64,000 nt of DNA from Flavobacterium ajazii. Lineage in GTDB: Bacteria; Bacteroidota; Bacteroidia; Flavobacteriales; Flavobacteriaceae. Positions 7,336-14,491 of this stretch are shown here, piece after piece. How positions within the stretch are numbered: the first letter of the stretch is position 1; each line of letters starts with the position of its first letter. The notes under the pieces were generated by a model, which saw only the letters and a list, made by a program, of their open reading frames with translations, searched no databases and had not been told where the DNA came from. A program made the position numbers and the translations under genes. The DNA is taken from assembly GCF_010614725.1 (NCBI RefSeq), contig NZ_JAAEHL010000015.1, positions 62,001 through 126,000 on the forward strand, written 5' to 3'.

Positions 7336-9039
7336 ATGAAAATTTTATATTATTTAGGTATAATGCGTGGATTATACTTTCAAATGTTATTAATTGTTAC
7401 GGGTTGTTGCATAATACAGCAACCTGTACTTGCGCAAGATAAAACGCTGAAAAAAAGGTATACCCGCGAACTGGATTCATTATGGAGCAAGAATGTCTAT
7501 ATCAACGCGCTTAGTAATGACGGACAATGGATTGCATTCGAGGAAGCATATCATAAAAAGCAAAGCACGCTCTACTTGAGAAATACACGGGGAACAACAA
7601 TCCTAAAATTAGCTACGTCGGGTATTTTTAATTTTTCTAATAACAATAAATGGTTTGCTTATACAACGCCTGACAATAAGCTTAAGGTAATTGATCTAAG
7701 CAATCTTCACGAAGAAGTTTATAATGATATACAATCATTTAGTTTTTCTTACAGTGGTAATTTTATTGCTGCAAATGCTGTTAAGCCTGATATTTCGGCT
7801 TCGCTTCTTGTTATTGATCTCATACACAATAACAGCCGTAGTTTTTCTAATGCAGGCGACTGTGTTTGGCACCCAACCGCAGATCTGTTAGCTGCTCAGT
7901 TCATCGATGAAAAATCGGGTGAGTCAGTACTAATTGATGCTGTTGAGCAACAATATAAACTTATCTATAAATCTGAGAATAGTGTTTGCTCTGATTTAAA
8001 ATGGACTGGATCCGGAAATATTATGACTTTTTTAGAGACTGCAGGACACCAGCATAAAATCCATATTTATGATGTTGCAAAGGAAAAGCATAAGATGCTG
8101 GATAACGATGTTCTAAATAAACATTCCTTAAATGCCGTTATAGGCAACAGGGGACTTTCCATTTCAGACGATGGAAATAATGTTTTCTTTTACAGAAAAT
8201 CCAGCCGTGAGGTTCCTGATATGGAAGCAATGGAAACATGGGATACTGACGAACCTTGGATTTATCCACAAATGAAAGATTACAAGAAGAATGAACTGCC
8301 TTTCCTGCTTACAGCATGGGATGTACAGAGTGATCGGATTCTCGAAATTGCCGACAAAGAGACCCCAAGCGTACTTTTTAACCCTAATCATCCGTATTGC
8401 TTAGTTTTCAATAAATTAGTGTATGAGCCTCAATACAAACAGTTTTTAGAAGCAGATATCTATAGCATAAATAATAAGTCCGGCAAAAAACAACTGATTA
8501 TAAAAAAACAAAGTATACAGCCGGAATTTGTTTCATTATCGCCTAAAGGAAACTATGTAGCCTATTTTAATGACAGTAATTGGTGGATATTTAATGTAAA
8601 GACTGGAGAATCCGAGAACGTGACCAGCAAGCTTAAAGAGGCTTTCCGGGATGTTAAAGGAAGCTGGACCAATGAGAATATACCATTTGGAAGTCCTGGC
8701 TGGTCAGAGGATGAAAACCTCATTTTGTATGACCAGTACGATATATGGCTAATGGATCCAACAGGGATGCAATACCAAAAAATTACATCTGGAAGGACCA
8801 ACAAAATTAAATTCAGAATCAACAGAGACAGCAGAAGAAATGATCTAAAGTATTTAAGCCACTTCTCCAAGAACACAGGAATCAGCTTTGATCTGGATAA
8901 AGGCATTTTGCTGGATATGACAGGGGAAGACTTTAGCAGTGGTTTTGCCTTTTTTAAGAAAAAAACAGGAGTAAAAGAACTGTGTTTTGCTCCGATAAAG
9001 GTCGATGAACCTCTTAATCTCTTAACAAAAATATTTTGA
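7336..9039 (+). CDS. S9-family peptidase, N-terminal beta-propeller fragment (frameshifted)
   Basis: The first 567 codons of a prolyl-oligopeptidase/dipeptidyl-aminopeptidase-like protein include a signal peptide ending near VLAQDK (~33). They continue as a beta-propeller with repeated blades such as NALSNDGQWIAFEE, FNFSNNNKWFAYTTPD and VSLSPKGNYVAYFND. The catalytic domain is missing because the frame stops at 9037-9039. The catalytic domain continues in the -1 frame (next entry). Adding one A in the run at 9027-9031 would give an uninterrupted reading (TKNILIFKAYRYNLPPS) through both parts. It is third in the SusC-SusD operon, 10 nt after SusD. Probably a recent pseudogene or a homopolymer sequencing error. 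Confidence 0.8.
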   Translation: MKILYYLGIMRGLYFQMLLIVTGCCIIQQPVLAQDKTLKKRYTRELDSLWSKNVYINALSNDGQWIAFEEAYHKKQSTLYLRNTRGTTILKLATSGIFNFSNNNKWFAYTTPDNKLKVIDLSNLHEEVYNDIQSFSFSYSGNFIAANAVKPDISASLLVIDLIHNNSRSFSNAGDCVWHPTADLLAAQFIDEKSGESVLIDAVEQQYKLIYKSENSVCSDLKWTGSGNIMTFLETAGHQHKIHIYDVAKEKHKMLDNDVLNKHSLNAVIGNRGLSISDDGNNVFFYRKSSREVPDMEAMETWDTDEPWIYPQMKDYKKNELPFLLTAWDVQSDRILEIADKETPSVLFNPNHPYCLVFNKLVYEPQYKQFLEADIYSINNKSGKKQLIIKKQSIQPEFVSLSPKGNYVAYFNDSNWWIFNVKTGESENVTSKLKEAFRDVKGSWTNENIPFGSPGWSEDENLILYDQYDIWLMDPTGMQYQKITSGRTNKIKFRINRDSRRNDLKYLSHFSKNTGISFDLDKGILLDMTGEDFSSGFAFFKKKTGVKELCFAPIKVDEPLNLLTKIF

Positions 9040-9950
9040 TATTTAAGGCCTACAGGTACAATTTGCCTCCCTCTATTCATGTTTTAGAATTAAATAATAA
9101 GCTTTCAAAAATTTTATATCAAATTAATGCTGCGCTATTGGATTACGATTTAGGCCAGGATCAGGTAGTACATTATCCTGGTCAGGATGGTGATATGCAG
9201 AGGGGAGTGCTAATTTATCCTGCAAATTTCCAAACAGGGAGAAAATACCCCATGATCGTATATATTTATGAACAAACTGCTGAATTCGTTAATTCATATA
9301 ATTCGCCGACGCAATATTCCTATACTGGTTTTAACATCTTAAACTTTGTGACAAAAGATTATTTTGTTTTATTGCCTGATATCGTATACCGTCAACAGAA
9401 TCCCGGTTATTCGGCATTACAATCGGTAAGGGCAGCAGTCAGCGAGGTATTAAAAAATAAATCGGTAGACAAAAATAGAATCGGGCTGATAGGTCATTCC
9501 TTTGGAGGATACGAAACAGCCTATATCACTACCCAAAGCAATATTTTTGCCGCCGCCGTAGCTGGAGCGCCGGTAACGGATTTGGTCAGTTGGTATCACG
9601 ATGTCGCATGGGATTGGAAAAGAGATCAGATGTGGAGAATCGAAAGCCAGCAATATAGGATGGGGGCTTCCTTTTATGATCTAAAAGAACAGTACAATAA
9701 AAATTCTCCTTTATATAATGTTCAGCAGCTAAATACACCGCTTTTACTCTGGGCTGGCAAGGAAGACTACAATGTCAACTGGTCACAAAGTATTTACATG
9801 CATATGGCAATGAAGCGGCTTCATAAAAAGGGTAAATTATTGCTTTTCAAAAATGAGGGACATAATATAATGAACCCAGACAATCAGGAGCTTTTATCCA
9901 AAGAAATAGAAGAATGGTTTGATACTTTTTGTAAAAAGGGTATGGAATGA
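9036..9950 (+). CDS. S9-family peptidase, C-terminal alpha/beta-hydrolase fragment (frameshifted)
   Basis: This is the catalytic half of the peptidase begun at 7336. The nucleophile Ser lies in GHSFGG (codons at 9490-9507), the acid Asp in AGKEDYNV and the His in NEGHN, giving a complete Ser-Asp-His triad in the usual S9 order. The segment YNLPPSI at its start belongs to the linker between propeller and hydrolase, so this is not an independent gene. The nominal TTG at 9036 is only the first possible start after the frameshift. If expressed as one protein it would be about 870 aa, normal for periplasmic S9 peptidases linked to SusCD loci. The stop codon lies inside the terminator hairpin at 9938-9970. 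Confidence 0.8.
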   Translation: MIFKAYRYNLPPSIHVLELNNKLSKILYQINAALLDYDLGQDQVVHYPGQDGDMQRGVLIYPANFQTGRKYPMIVYIYEQTAEFVNSYNSPTQYSYTGFNILNFVTKDYFVLLPDIVYRQQNPGYSALQSVRAAVSEVLKNKSVDKNRIGLIGHSFGGYETAYITTQSNIFAAAVAGAPVTDLVSWYHDVAWDWKRDQMWRIESQQYRMGASFYDLKEQYNKNSPLYNVQQLNTPLLLWAGKEDYNVNWSQSIYMHMAMKRLHKKGKLLLFKNEGHNIMNPDNQELLSKEIEEWFDTFCKKGME

Positions 9951-9970
9951 TATATTATCATTCCATACCC
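9938..9970. terminator. Perfect bidirectional terminator hairpin
   Basis: A 15-bp perfect stem (9938-9952 with 9956-9970) closes a 3-nt loop between the convergent S9 peptidase and DUF6520 genes. The left arm overlaps the last codons and stop of the peptidase. A- and T-rich flanks on both sides allow termination from both directions. Confidence 0.85.
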
Positions 9971-9977
9971 TGAAAAA

Positions 9978-10238
9978 CTACAAGCCTTGATGGAATAACA
10001 TCGCAGCACAGCTTGTGCCATTGTTCACCGACCATACCTGATTGCCAAGGTAGGTACAGGGAGTGGCACTGATGTTGTTACAGTCTTTTGGAGCTGGTCT
10101 ACACTGACCTGCCTGAAAAATGTAACCTGTAACAAAAGCTTCTTTCTCTGAAGCTTTACTCTCAGAGGCAAAGGCGAGACCTATTGCCATCATAAAAACC
10201 CCAACGGGTAATCCGAATTTAAAAAATTTACTTTTCAT
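9978..10238 (-). CDS. DUF6520-family small secreted Cys-containing protein
   Basis: This 86-aa protein starts MKSKFFKFGLPVGVFMMAIGLAFASESKA, a signal peptide with cleavage likely after an Ala near residue 25-30. The mature part has four cysteines (GQC, KDC, TPC, TSC) and the pattern GYIFQAGQC...CNN...C.Y.GNQVW, which matches the DUF6520 family as I know it. The function of the family is not established. It lies 91 nt downstream of a MauE/DoxX-like membrane protein on the same strand and converges on the SusCD-peptidase operon. An exported disulfide-bonded peptide matured by the membrane protein is a reasonable hypothesis, but only that. Confidence 0.8.
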   Translation of the reverse strand: MKSKFFKFGLPVGVFMMAIGLAFASESKASEKEAFVTGYIFQAGQCRPAPKDCNNISATPCTYLGNQVWSVNNGTSCAAMLFHQGL

Positions 10239-10329
10239 AATTCTAAAATTTTAAAGTTAACGGCCTACTTTTTTCTACAGGTGTTCGGCCTTATTCCTGA
10301 AACTACGTAGTATCTCTTAAAATATTTCA

Positions 10330-11817
10330 TTACTTAATACGGTAAATCCATAGTTTGTCTTGTGCAAGTGCTAAGACTAAATTTTTATAGACTTTAAATT
10401 CCTGTAGTTTTACGTCACGCTGGTGGTAGAGATAAAAGCTTTTTAAATATGCTTTTTCCTTAAAATTGTATACATCAATTATGCTGGCTGAGCGCAGAAC
10501 TTTCTCATCCTCGTATTTACCCAGCCTATCACTATGTACATATAATAAATCCCCATACGCTGAAGTATGTTTGTTAATCACGACAGTGTTTACTCTTAAT
10601 TTGTACTGATCTTTATTTTTGTAATGGGCAACATCTAATTGTGCCCTGCCAATAGTATCAATTGTTTTACCGATAGAGAAAGAATGAAATTGCGCATCAG
10701 CCACAATATATTGGTTGCGGTAATAATATACATATACGATACTGCCTTTCTCATTATTTGTCAATACTCCATCTGTATCGAATTTTCCATCAATCTGCCG
10801 CTTAAGGATTGTATCATTTAGCCTGAGATTTAAAGAATCTGCCTGACTTGTGACCAAACCCAAAATATTTTCTCCAGTCTTGCCACTGTTTGTTGCAATA
10901 GCTATTTTGAAAGGATCTAAAACTGAAAATTGTGTAAAATATGCATTTTCTATTGAAAAAATTCTTGCATTCCAATTACTTACTGAACCTTTAAATAATA
11001 CAGGAACTGTACCGTCTCCAAGAAAAAAATAAGGTGGACTGACATATATTCTTACCCTTTTATAAGGAAGGTCGGTTTTATCTATTGATATCCGATTCTC
11101 ATGTACATTCCTGTTTTTTATATTTATTGACTTAACATAAAGCGGTGCTAAATAATTGCCCAAGTAAACAGTATTTTCATCTGCACCGGCAATGTAAAAG
11201 GAGTTAGATTCTAATGGATATTCGCCTACTTTTTCCAAAGCATGTGGAATATACTTCCTAATGAATGCGTTATTTCTTTTAATTTCCGTGTCCGAGAGCA
11301 TAAATAGAAAAGCAACGACACCAATACTAAAAAAGAAAGTCAACATAAGAGCACTGGCGATAACAGCGGGTTTTGAAATTAGGGATACCTTTGGTATCCC
11401 ACCGGCCGATATCAGGATACCCGCTGCCGCCAGGACCATGAAAACTGCATTAAAAAAGAAATGTTCCTTCCATCCCATTTTCTCCAGAATACCTCCGCAG
11501 GAACAGGGAACAGAGGAACTGTAATTTAAAATAATATAGATATATGCGGTAAACATAACCATCAAACTAAAGGCTGCAAAAAGACCAATTAATCTCCATC
11601 TTTTAAAAACAATAAGTAGTGCAATAAATAATTCAAGAATCGGTACCATCCATGCAATGTATCCGGCAAAAGCACTTAATAAAGGTGACTGTCCCAATTG
11701 CACGCGGAAGTCCTCAAAGTCAAGCAATTTACTTACAGCCGCATATACAAAAAGCAAGATATAAAGCATACAGATTATGTCGGTTATAGTGTTCTTAAGA
11801 GATATTGATGTTTTCAT
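10330..11817 (-). CDS. MauE/DoxX-like redox membrane protein with a C-terminal periplasmic domain
   Basis: This is a 495-aa protein. About five transmembrane segments occupy residues ~12-165 (for example IICMLYILLFVYAAVSKLL and MVPILELFIALLIVF). A Cys-x-Cys pair in VPCSCGG (Cys106, Cys108) is characteristic of the MauE/DoxX-related redox-associated proteins of Bacteroidota. The last ~300 residues are soluble and beta-rich, with blade-like repeats such as ENTVYLGNYLAPLYV and FKEKAYLKSFYLYHQRDVKLQEFKVYKNLVLALAQDKLWIYRI, suggesting a beta-propeller facing the periplasm. MauE proteins are linked to disulfide formation in exported partners, and the Cys-containing DUF6520 gene immediately downstream is the obvious candidate. 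The promoter is probably the repeat-preceded box near 11933-11940. Confidence 0.8.
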   Translation of the reverse strand: MKTSISLKNTITDIICMLYILLFVYAAVSKLLDFEDFRVQLGQSPLLSAFAGYIAWMVPILELFIALLIVFKRWRLIGLFAAFSLMVMFTAYIYIILNYSSSVPCSCGGILEKMGWKEHFFFNAVFMVLAAAGILISAGGIPKVSLISKPAVIASALMLTFFFSIGVVAFLFMLSDTEIKRNNAFIRKYIPHALEKVGEYPLESNSFYIAGADENTVYLGNYLAPLYVKSINIKNRNVHENRISIDKTDLPYKRVRIYVSPPYFFLGDGTVPVLFKGSVSNWNARIFSIENAYFTQFSVLDPFKIAIATNSGKTGENILGLVTSQADSLNLRLNDTILKRQIDGKFDTDGVLTNNEKGSIVYVYYYRNQYIVADAQFHSFSIGKTIDTIGRAQLDVAHYKNKDQYKLRVNTVVINKHTSAYGDLLYVHSDRLGKYEDEKVLRSASIIDVYNFKEKAYLKSFYLYHQRDVKLQEFKVYKNLVLALAQDKLWIYRIK

Positions 11818-11931
11818 GTCATTGCTTTTAACGTTTACAGTGTTTTTTACAATTGGACCTAAGGCATAGCAAACCAGCCGAACATATGGGCTTTTTATTG
11901 TGTAATAATCACTGTATAAATATTTTATAGA

Positions 11932-12006
11932 GCAAAATTAAAACAGAACTGTCAAAGAATTGTTACCAAAAACGATCCAAAATTTGTAAAAAACGATCCA
12001 TTTTGC
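11932..12006 (-). promoter_or_regulatory. Promoter/activator region of the MauE operon, copy A
   Basis: Read on the minus strand, a 12-bp direct repeat TGGATCGTTTTT occurs twice with its starts 21 bp apart (two helical turns). About 26 bp further downstream is a -7-like box TAATTTTG (11933-11940), with no -33 element. The MauE-like gene starts ~115 nt later. Two short direct repeats at 21-bp periodicity upstream of a weak promoter are the architecture used by LytTR-type response regulators, and the unit contains a CGTT core. A second, diverged copy lies at 12314-12388. The regulator is not encoded in the window. Confidence 0.5.
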
Positions 12007-12313
12007 TTTTGGCTAAATTTCATTGTAATGCAACTGAGGATTATAGTGTAAAGTTCTGTGAAATAAATAATTAACCCTTATCAATTCAGGATAATCTTAT
12101 GCCAAAAACGGATTAAAAATGCCATTAGTGACTATAGTTGAATAACAAACTTTCAAATTCTAATGTTTTGCTTATGAATGCACATACAAATAGCAGAATA
12201 TAAATCCGGGCAAATCTGTGAATCATAGTTGACGTGACGTATTGGCATACCAATTCACCCTATCTATACTGCTAAAAATTAGCTAATATTCACATCTTTA
12301 GTGTTTTGCAAAA

Positions 12314-12388
12314 GCTAAATTAAAACAATATTGTGGAAGGATTGTTAACAAAACCGAGCCAAAATTTATAAAAACCGAGCCATTTTAC
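12314..12388 (-). promoter_or_regulatory. Diverged copy B of the MauE-operon regulatory region
   Basis: It aligns without gaps to copy A (11932-12006), 61 of 75 positions identical by my count. The direct repeat here is TGGCTCGGTTTT, again twice at 21-bp spacing. Both units differ from copy A by the same two substitutions (A to C and T to G in CGATCC versus CGAGCC context). The -7-like box is degraded to TAATTTAG. No gene lies directly downstream except copy A, so it is probably an orphan promoter of a lost cassette or a tandem control site. Confidence 0.45.
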
Positions 12389-12631
12389 AGGCCTTCTAAA
12401 AAAGCTAAAACGCATAAAAAGGCTAGCAAATACAGGCCTTATGGCGAAAAACCAATAGTTTTTCCCTTGATACCTAAAAATAACCGTAGAAATATGGAGT
12501 ATAAAAAACGTCGTAAACCTGAAAGGATGTTTAATATGATATCGATACTAAAAAATCAGGTGAACTTATAAGAAGGAAGCTAACACTGAAAACATTCGAA
12601 ACAACTAATTAAAAAACGACTTTGGAGTTTT

Positions 12632-12767
12632 TTTCAAGCCCCTGCAAGGGCAAGTGGTTTTGAGCTGCGGAAAGTATTTCAAGCAGCTCAGAACACAACT
12701 TGCATTTTCTCTCGAAAATAGTATTACCGATGGTTTTTAATTGAAAGGGCTTGAAGCCCTTTTTTTT
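12632..12767 (+). ncRNA. Highly structured RNA element ending in a terminator
   Basis: A long, nearly continuous stem pairs 12650-12668 with 12683-12703 (GCAAGT with ACTTGC, GGTTTTGAGCTGC with GCAGCTCAGAACAC, two bulged A) around a 14-nt loop. A terminator hairpin AAAGGG...CCCTTT followed by a T-run ends the element at 12744-12767. TTCAAGCCC at 12633-12641 can pair with GGGCTTGAA at 12747-12755, which would break the terminator stem, so an attenuation-like switch is possible. GCCC/GGGC at 12638-12651 offers a further alternative. It lies upstream of the DUF3408 and mobilization region. It could be a regulatory small RNA, an attenuated leader or part of an oriT; the family is not recognised. 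Confidence 0.5.
12744..12767 (+). terminator. Rho-independent terminator of the structured RNA
   Basis: AAAGGGCTT and AAGCCCTTT form a near-perfect palindrome, realistically a 6-bp stem AAAGGG/CCCTTT with a 7-nt loop, followed by eight T residues on the plus strand. No protein gene ends just upstream, so it most likely ends the structured transcript starting before 12632. Confidence 0.7.
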
Positions 12768-12770
12768 ATG

Positions 12771-13186
12771 TTAACTGAAAAAAGCATCTGCTCCTATTAC
12801 AAATTTCGGCAAGGGTATTTTGAATAATAACTTTTTACAAGCAGTCCAATGAGTGCCTAATACTGTCTTCGAGCGCCATATTTTTAGAGTCTGGCCATAT
12901 TTCCTGTTATTTGTCCGAACAGAGGAACGTACAAACGGTGATACGTGGCTCCCAATGCCAAAAAAGACAAATAACAGCACACACAACAAAAAAGGCATCA
13001 ACTACAACCATACAGCACCAAAGACGATTGGTTGCGCAGTAGATAAGACAGGCGTTTGACTGTATTCATTTTTATGTAGCTGAACCTCTTTCAACAGAAC
13101 AGGAGCTACGGATAAAAACAGGTGCAATTATACGGTACTATTTAAAAGCAAACGGAAAATTGACAAACTATAAAGCAATAAAAATC
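12771..13186. other. Gene-less stretch with a large inverted repeat, possible oriT or gene remnant
   Basis: A perfect 12-bp inverted repeat CTGTTATTTGTC (12904-12915) / GACAAATAACAG (12966-12977) encloses a second pair ACGTA (12927-12931) / TACGT (12942-12946). Frames on both strands across this area look like by-products. From 13043 a frame runs without stop into the DUF3408 gene and reads protein-like (FYVAEPLSTEQELRIKTGAIIRYY in part), so either that gene starts further upstream or a truncated gene has been left in frame. The inverted repeat could be a relaxase or replication site. Confidence 0.4.
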
Positions 13187-13597
13187 ATGAACAGCGACAA
13201 TGAAAAAAAGGTGACACCGGATATCGATGAAGGAAAAATGATGGATCTGATGGTGGATGGAGTAAGAAAAGAAGGGTTTAATACCGATACCAGAAAACCT
13301 GTTGAACAGCCCGAAAAAGAAAAGTCTGCAGCAAAAGAGAAGAGCCAGGCAAAACGGAATAATCAGGCTGACTATGAAAGTATATTTTTCAAGGAAGTAA
13401 AAAGCACGGCACGCCACGGCAAATCAGTATATATCGATCCCGATCACCACAAAAAGCTCACCCGTATCGTTCAGGTTATCGGAGAGGACAATATTACCAT
13501 CTATGCCTATCTCAGCAATCTGCTGGAACATCATTTCCATGAGTTCGAACAGCAGATAACGGCAAGCTTCAATGAAAAGAACAAGCCCATTTTTTAA
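13187..13597 (+). CDS. DUF3408 conjugation-associated protein
   Basis: This is a 136-aa protein from ATG 13187; a TTG at 13160 would add nine residues, and the frame is open back to 13043. The N-terminal half is charged and low in complexity (EQPEKEKSAAKEKSQAKRN). The C-terminal ~65 residues (YESIFFKEVKSTARHGKSVYIDPDHHKKLTRIVQVIG... YLSNLLEHHFHEFEQQI) are the DUF3408 domain, a ribbon-helix-helix-like DNA-binding fold found in the tra regions of Bacteroidota conjugative transposons, usually after a ParA-like gene. No ParA is present here. It supports a conjugative origin for the island; its exact role is unknown. Confidence 0.85.
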   Translation: MNSDNEKKVTPDIDEGKMMDLMVDGVRKEGFNTDTRKPVEQPEKEKSAAKEKSQAKRNNQADYESIFFKEVKSTARHGKSVYIDPDHHKKLTRIVQVIGEDNITIYAYLSNLLEHHFHEFEQQITASFNEKNKPIF

Positions 13598-14008
13598 GTT
13601 TCCTAAAAAACGCTTTTCTATAACCGTTTAAATCTTTACAGGTTTCCAAACCTCACACAATTGAGCCTGTACAAAAACCAAGAAAATAATATTTTTCCAA
13701 AGAAAACAGAAAAACGGAAAAAAGAAAAAGAAAGCAATTTTTACAGGACGGGATGCAGGCAGGCCAAAAGGAAACGGAATAAGTCCCGAAGGGTGGTTTG
13801 TGAGGAACGAGCAAAACATTATGCCGTAAGCTTTTGGACAGGCTGATCCAGCACGTCCTACCTTGGTTTTCTTTTTATTATTTCTTTGGGCAGAATATAA
13901 AGCCCTGCCACTCTAAATCAGGACATATAACGCCAATTAAGGCCTTAGAGTGCCAGAACGAGGAATAAAAAGCCATTATGATTACCTTTCGCAGTAAAAA
14001 TCAAAATC
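13598..14008. other. Gene-less stretch with hairpins between conjugation-associated genes
   Basis: Short frames on both strands are Lys- or Phe-rich and look non-coding. One plus-strand frame (GRDAGRPKGNGISPEGWF, ending at 13829) is curious but short and without a start. An 8-bp inverted repeat CACTCTAA (13909-13916) / TTAGAGTG (13945-13952) encloses a 28-nt loop containing CATATAACGCC. It could be a protein-binding or nick-site hairpin. Confidence 0.4.
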
Positions 14009-14485
14009 ATGAAAAAAGATAAACATAGAGACAAAGCGGAGAAGAAAAAGAAAAAACCGTTTATACCGCCAAAACCTGAAGAGGAAAAAAAGAAGAAAAT
14101 TAAAAAAAGGGATAATAAGACAAAAACTCCATTTATACAGGTAGACAGGGGCGGAAATATTTTAACCAATTTCTTCTCGAATTTCCTCAGACAGCTTAAA
14201 AACCCGACAAATACAGGACTGGGCAGACTGTTAGACAAACTGCTGGTTATTAAAATTGAGGAAAGTCAAAAGAAGCCTGCGCAGAAGCCTGAAAAGCCTG
14301 TGGATATAATCGGTCCTGTTAAAACGGTTTTTCGTCATGTGGGCAACAGCGGGAACAATTTAAGCCCAAGTGAAAAAGAATCCCTCAGACAGCGTCAAAA
14401 CCAGCCTATAAATATTCCAGTCAAGCCTGAACAAAGTAAAGATGAGGAATTAAATAAACCAAGAAAAACCCGTTTGGGAATGTAG
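14009..14485 (+). CDS. Lys-rich hypothetical protein of the mobile element
   Basis: This is a 158-aa, strongly basic protein. Residues 1-40 are a run of Lys/Glu/Arg-rich low complexity. A more ordered segment follows (FIQVDRGGNILTNFFSNFLRQLKNPTNTGLGRLLDKLLVIKIEE, ~42-86). The C-terminus is again charged and Pro/Gln-rich. No signal peptide or membrane span is visible. I do not recognise a family. Its place between DUF3408 and the toxin/mobilization genes, and its basic charge, would fit a nucleic-acid-binding accessory protein, but that is a guess. The ATG at 14009 follows an AT-rich leader and no better start exists. Confidence 0.6.
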   Translation: MKKDKHRDKAEKKKKKPFIPPKPEEEKKKKIKKRDNKTKTPFIQVDRGGNILTNFFSNFLRQLKNPTNTGLGRLLDKLLVIKIEESQKKPAQKPEKPVDIIGPVKTVFRHVGNSGNNLSPSEKESLRQRQNQPINIPVKPEQSKDEELNKPRKTRLGM

Positions 14486-14491
14486 TTATCA

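Larger units (their letters stand above)
11818..12631. other. Long regulatory/intergenic region holding two diverged promoter copies
   Basis: No gene is seen in ~800 bp upstream of the MauE-like gene. The region contains two 75-bp related sequences (11932-12006 and 12314-12388, listed separately) about 380 bp apart in the same orientation. The DNA between them (12007-12313) has no recognisable coding content and may be what remains of a deleted MauE/DUF6520-type cassette. Positions 12389-12631 are AT-rich without clear structure. Confidence 0.5.

Noticed and set aside
9022..9042. Programmed -1 frameshifting in the S9 peptidase
   Set aside because: After a -1 slip the A-site codon pairing is poor and no stimulatory hairpin follows; a single-base loss in the A-run is simpler.
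12771..13059. Overlapping frames of 68 and 76 codons on both strands
   Set aside because: They mirror each other across a large inverted repeat and show no domain or start signal, so they are treated as non-coding.
13628..13846. Lys-rich plus frame and Phe-rich minus frame
   Set aside because: Low-complexity by-products of an A-rich tract; no start context or conservation cue.
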